In this document: in pieces, positions 4,906-6,029 of the stretch | Numbering within the stretch: position 1 is the first letter of the stretch | How the letters are laid out: each line of letters starts with the position of its first letter | Assembly (NCBI GenBank): GCA_035711465.1 | Contig: DASTCC010000065.1 | Location: forward strand, 1-6,029 | Origin: DASTCC01 sp035711465 | GTDB taxonomy: Bacteria > Acidobacteriota > Vicinamibacteria > Vicinamibacterales > SCN-69-37 | Reading direction: 5' to 3' | DNA length: 6,029 bases | Made by a program: the position numbers and the translations under genes | The notes under the pieces: model-generated | Database searches by the model: none | What the model was told of the DNA's origin: nothing | The model's input: only the letters and a program-made list of their open reading frames with translations

Positions 4906-6029
4906 TGCTTCGTCACCCGCCGAACGACGGCGCCGGCTTTCATGACCATGCGGACGTCGCGAATCGCGGCGATGTTCGTCGTCGGATCGCCGGCGACGGC
5001 GACGAGATCCGCCTGCAGACCGCGGGCGACGCGTCCGATCTGCGTCTCGAGGTGGAGCACGCGCGCGTCCACGGACGTCGCCGCGGCGAGCGCTCTCGCC
5101 GGCGTCATGCCGTAGGCGACCATGATCTCGAGCTCGCGCGCGTTGTCGCCATGCGGAAACACGCCGACGTCGGATCCCGACGCGATCGTGACGCCGGCGT
5201 CGAGCGCCGCCTTGAAGCTGGCGCGCTTGCGCTGGATGTTGGCGGGCTCGGGATCCGTCCCCTTCTTCCATCCGCCGTACTGCGTCGTCGCGTCGCCGGC
5301 GGCGACCGTGGGACAGAGCGCGACGTTGTGCTCGACCATCAGCTTCAGGATCTCCGGCGTGGCGCCGTCCCCGTGCTCGATGGTCTCGGCGCCGGCGAGA
5401 ATCGCGCGACGCATGCCTTCCGGCGTCGACGCGTGCACGACCACCGGCCGGCCGATGCTCCGGGCGGTGTCGACGATCAGCTTCATCTCCTCGAGGGAGA
5501 ACGTCGGCATCGCCTCGCCCCGCGGTCCGGCGCGATAGTCGCCGTACACCTTGATCCAGTCCGCGCCCTTGCCGGCCTGTTCGCGAACGACCCGGATGAG
5601 CGCGCTGCCATCGGCCTCTTCGGCGCCCTGCGGGATCGTCCACTCGGGCGAGAAGCCCTTGGGCGCGTAGGTGCCGGTGGCGACGATCGCGCGCGTCGCG
5701 ATCAGCAGCCGCGGTCCCGGCACGATGCCCTGGTTGATCGCCTGCTTCAATCCGACGTCGGCGTAGCCGGCGCCTTCGGTGCCGAGGTCGCGAACGGTGG
5801 TGAATCCCGTCATCAGCGTCGTGCGAGCTGCGTTCACTGCGCGCACGGTGCGTAGCGCGATGGATTCGTGCAGCACCTGATCGTCCCAACTCGTCTCGTT
5901 GTAAGGATGCAGGAAGAGATGGCTGTGACCTTCGATCAGGCCGGGAACGAGCGTCGTTTCGGGGAGAGCGATCTCGCGTGCGCCATCGGCAGAGACGTCG
6001 CTACCCGCGGCAACGATGCGATCGCCTTT
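4902..6029 (-). CDS. Metal-dependent amidohydrolase, prolidase/imidazolonepropionase-like (N-terminus beyond window)
   Basis: 375 residues are visible and the reading frame is open to the right edge. Family members are usually about 430 residues, so roughly 50 N-terminal residues, including any signal peptide, are missing. The amidohydrolase-superfamily metal site is complete. Numbering from the first visible codon: HSH (H35, H37) after LVPGLIEG; candidate carboxylated lysine K160 in IKVYGDYR; H199 in VVVHAST; H219 in IEHGD; D287 in ASGSD. The C-terminal stretch after TPARALAAAT, with GRVARGLQADLVAVAGDP, is the typical return to the beta-sandwich domain. Relatives hydrolyse Xaa-Pro dipeptides, N-acyl amino acids or cyclic amides; substrate cannot be read from the sequence. 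The gene precedes, and overlaps by four bases, the secreted propeller gene, suggesting co-translation. Function class is secure, substrate is not. Confidence 0.93.
   Translation of the reverse strand, partial: KGDRIVAAGSDVSADGAREIALPETTLVPGLIEGHSHLFLHPYNETSWDDQVLHESIALRTVRAVNAARTTLMTGFTTVRDLGTEGAGYADVGLKQAINQGIVPGPRLLIATRAIVATGTYAPKGFSPEWTIPQGAEEADGSALIRVVREQAGKGADWIKVYGDYRAGPRGEAMPTFSLEEMKLIVDTARSIGRPVVVHASTPEGMRRAILAGAETIEHGDGATPEILKLMVEHNVALCPTVAAGDATTQYGGWKKGTDPEPANIQRKRASFKAALDAGVTIASGSDVGVFPHGDNARELEIMVAYGMTPARALAAATSVDARVLHLETQIGRVARGLQADLVAVAGDPTTNIAAIRDVRMVMKAGAVVRRVTKQ

Noticed and set aside
4905..5855. Long plus-strand open frame opposite the amidohydrolase, and a similar one at 4333-5115 opposite the propeller gene
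   Set aside because: Both are mirror frames of clearly real genes, with low-complexity Arg/Ala/Asp/Val translations and no motif.
4906..5889. Upstream extension of the propeller frame to a 683-codon ORF
   Set aside because: The part upstream of 4905 is out-of-frame amidohydrolase DNA translating as Arg-rich nonsense. The signal peptide and Shine-Dalgarno place the true start at 4905.

Overview
The window is about 6 kb of GC-rich bacterial chromosome with dense, tightly packed genes and no RNA genes, insertion sequences or CRISPR. The base composition, the subtype of UvrA, a bacterial RRM protein with a glycine-rich tail, a secreted Ycf48-like/Asp-box propeller and a prolidase-like amidohydrolase together suggest a soil-type Acidobacteriota-like lineage (possibly Vicinamibacteria). 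That is an inference from style and not a proven placement.

Layout: (1) 1-2555, minus strand: uvrA, the damage-recognition ATPase of nucleotide excision repair. Its C-terminus runs off the left edge. An 11-bp-period repeat array lies inside it, in the UvrB-binding region. (2) 2556-2803: divergent intergenic region with a candidate plus-strand sigma70-type promoter and a roughly 145-nt leader. (3) 2804-3448, plus: RRM-type RNA-binding protein with a Gly-rich linker and a charged tail. (4) 3445-3816, plus: small multi-pass membrane protein overlapping the RRM gene by 4 bases. (5) 3817-3837: 21-base convergent gap, with a weak hairpin and CCCGAG-type short repeats around the end of the next gene. 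(6) 3838-4905, minus: secreted beta-propeller protein with six Asp-box repeats. (7) 4902-6029, minus: metal-dependent amidohydrolase, cut off at its N-terminus by the right edge and overlapping the propeller gene by 4 bases.

Transcription units: uvrA alone leftward; RRM plus membrane protein rightward, translationally coupled; amidohydrolase then propeller protein leftward, translationally coupled. All genes look intact apart from the edge truncations. The feature most worth following is the five-copy 11-bp array inside uvrA. Its three central units add exactly 33 bp and so keep the frame, but a gain or loss of one unit would disrupt a core DNA-repair gene. I did not find a clear new defence or mobile system here.
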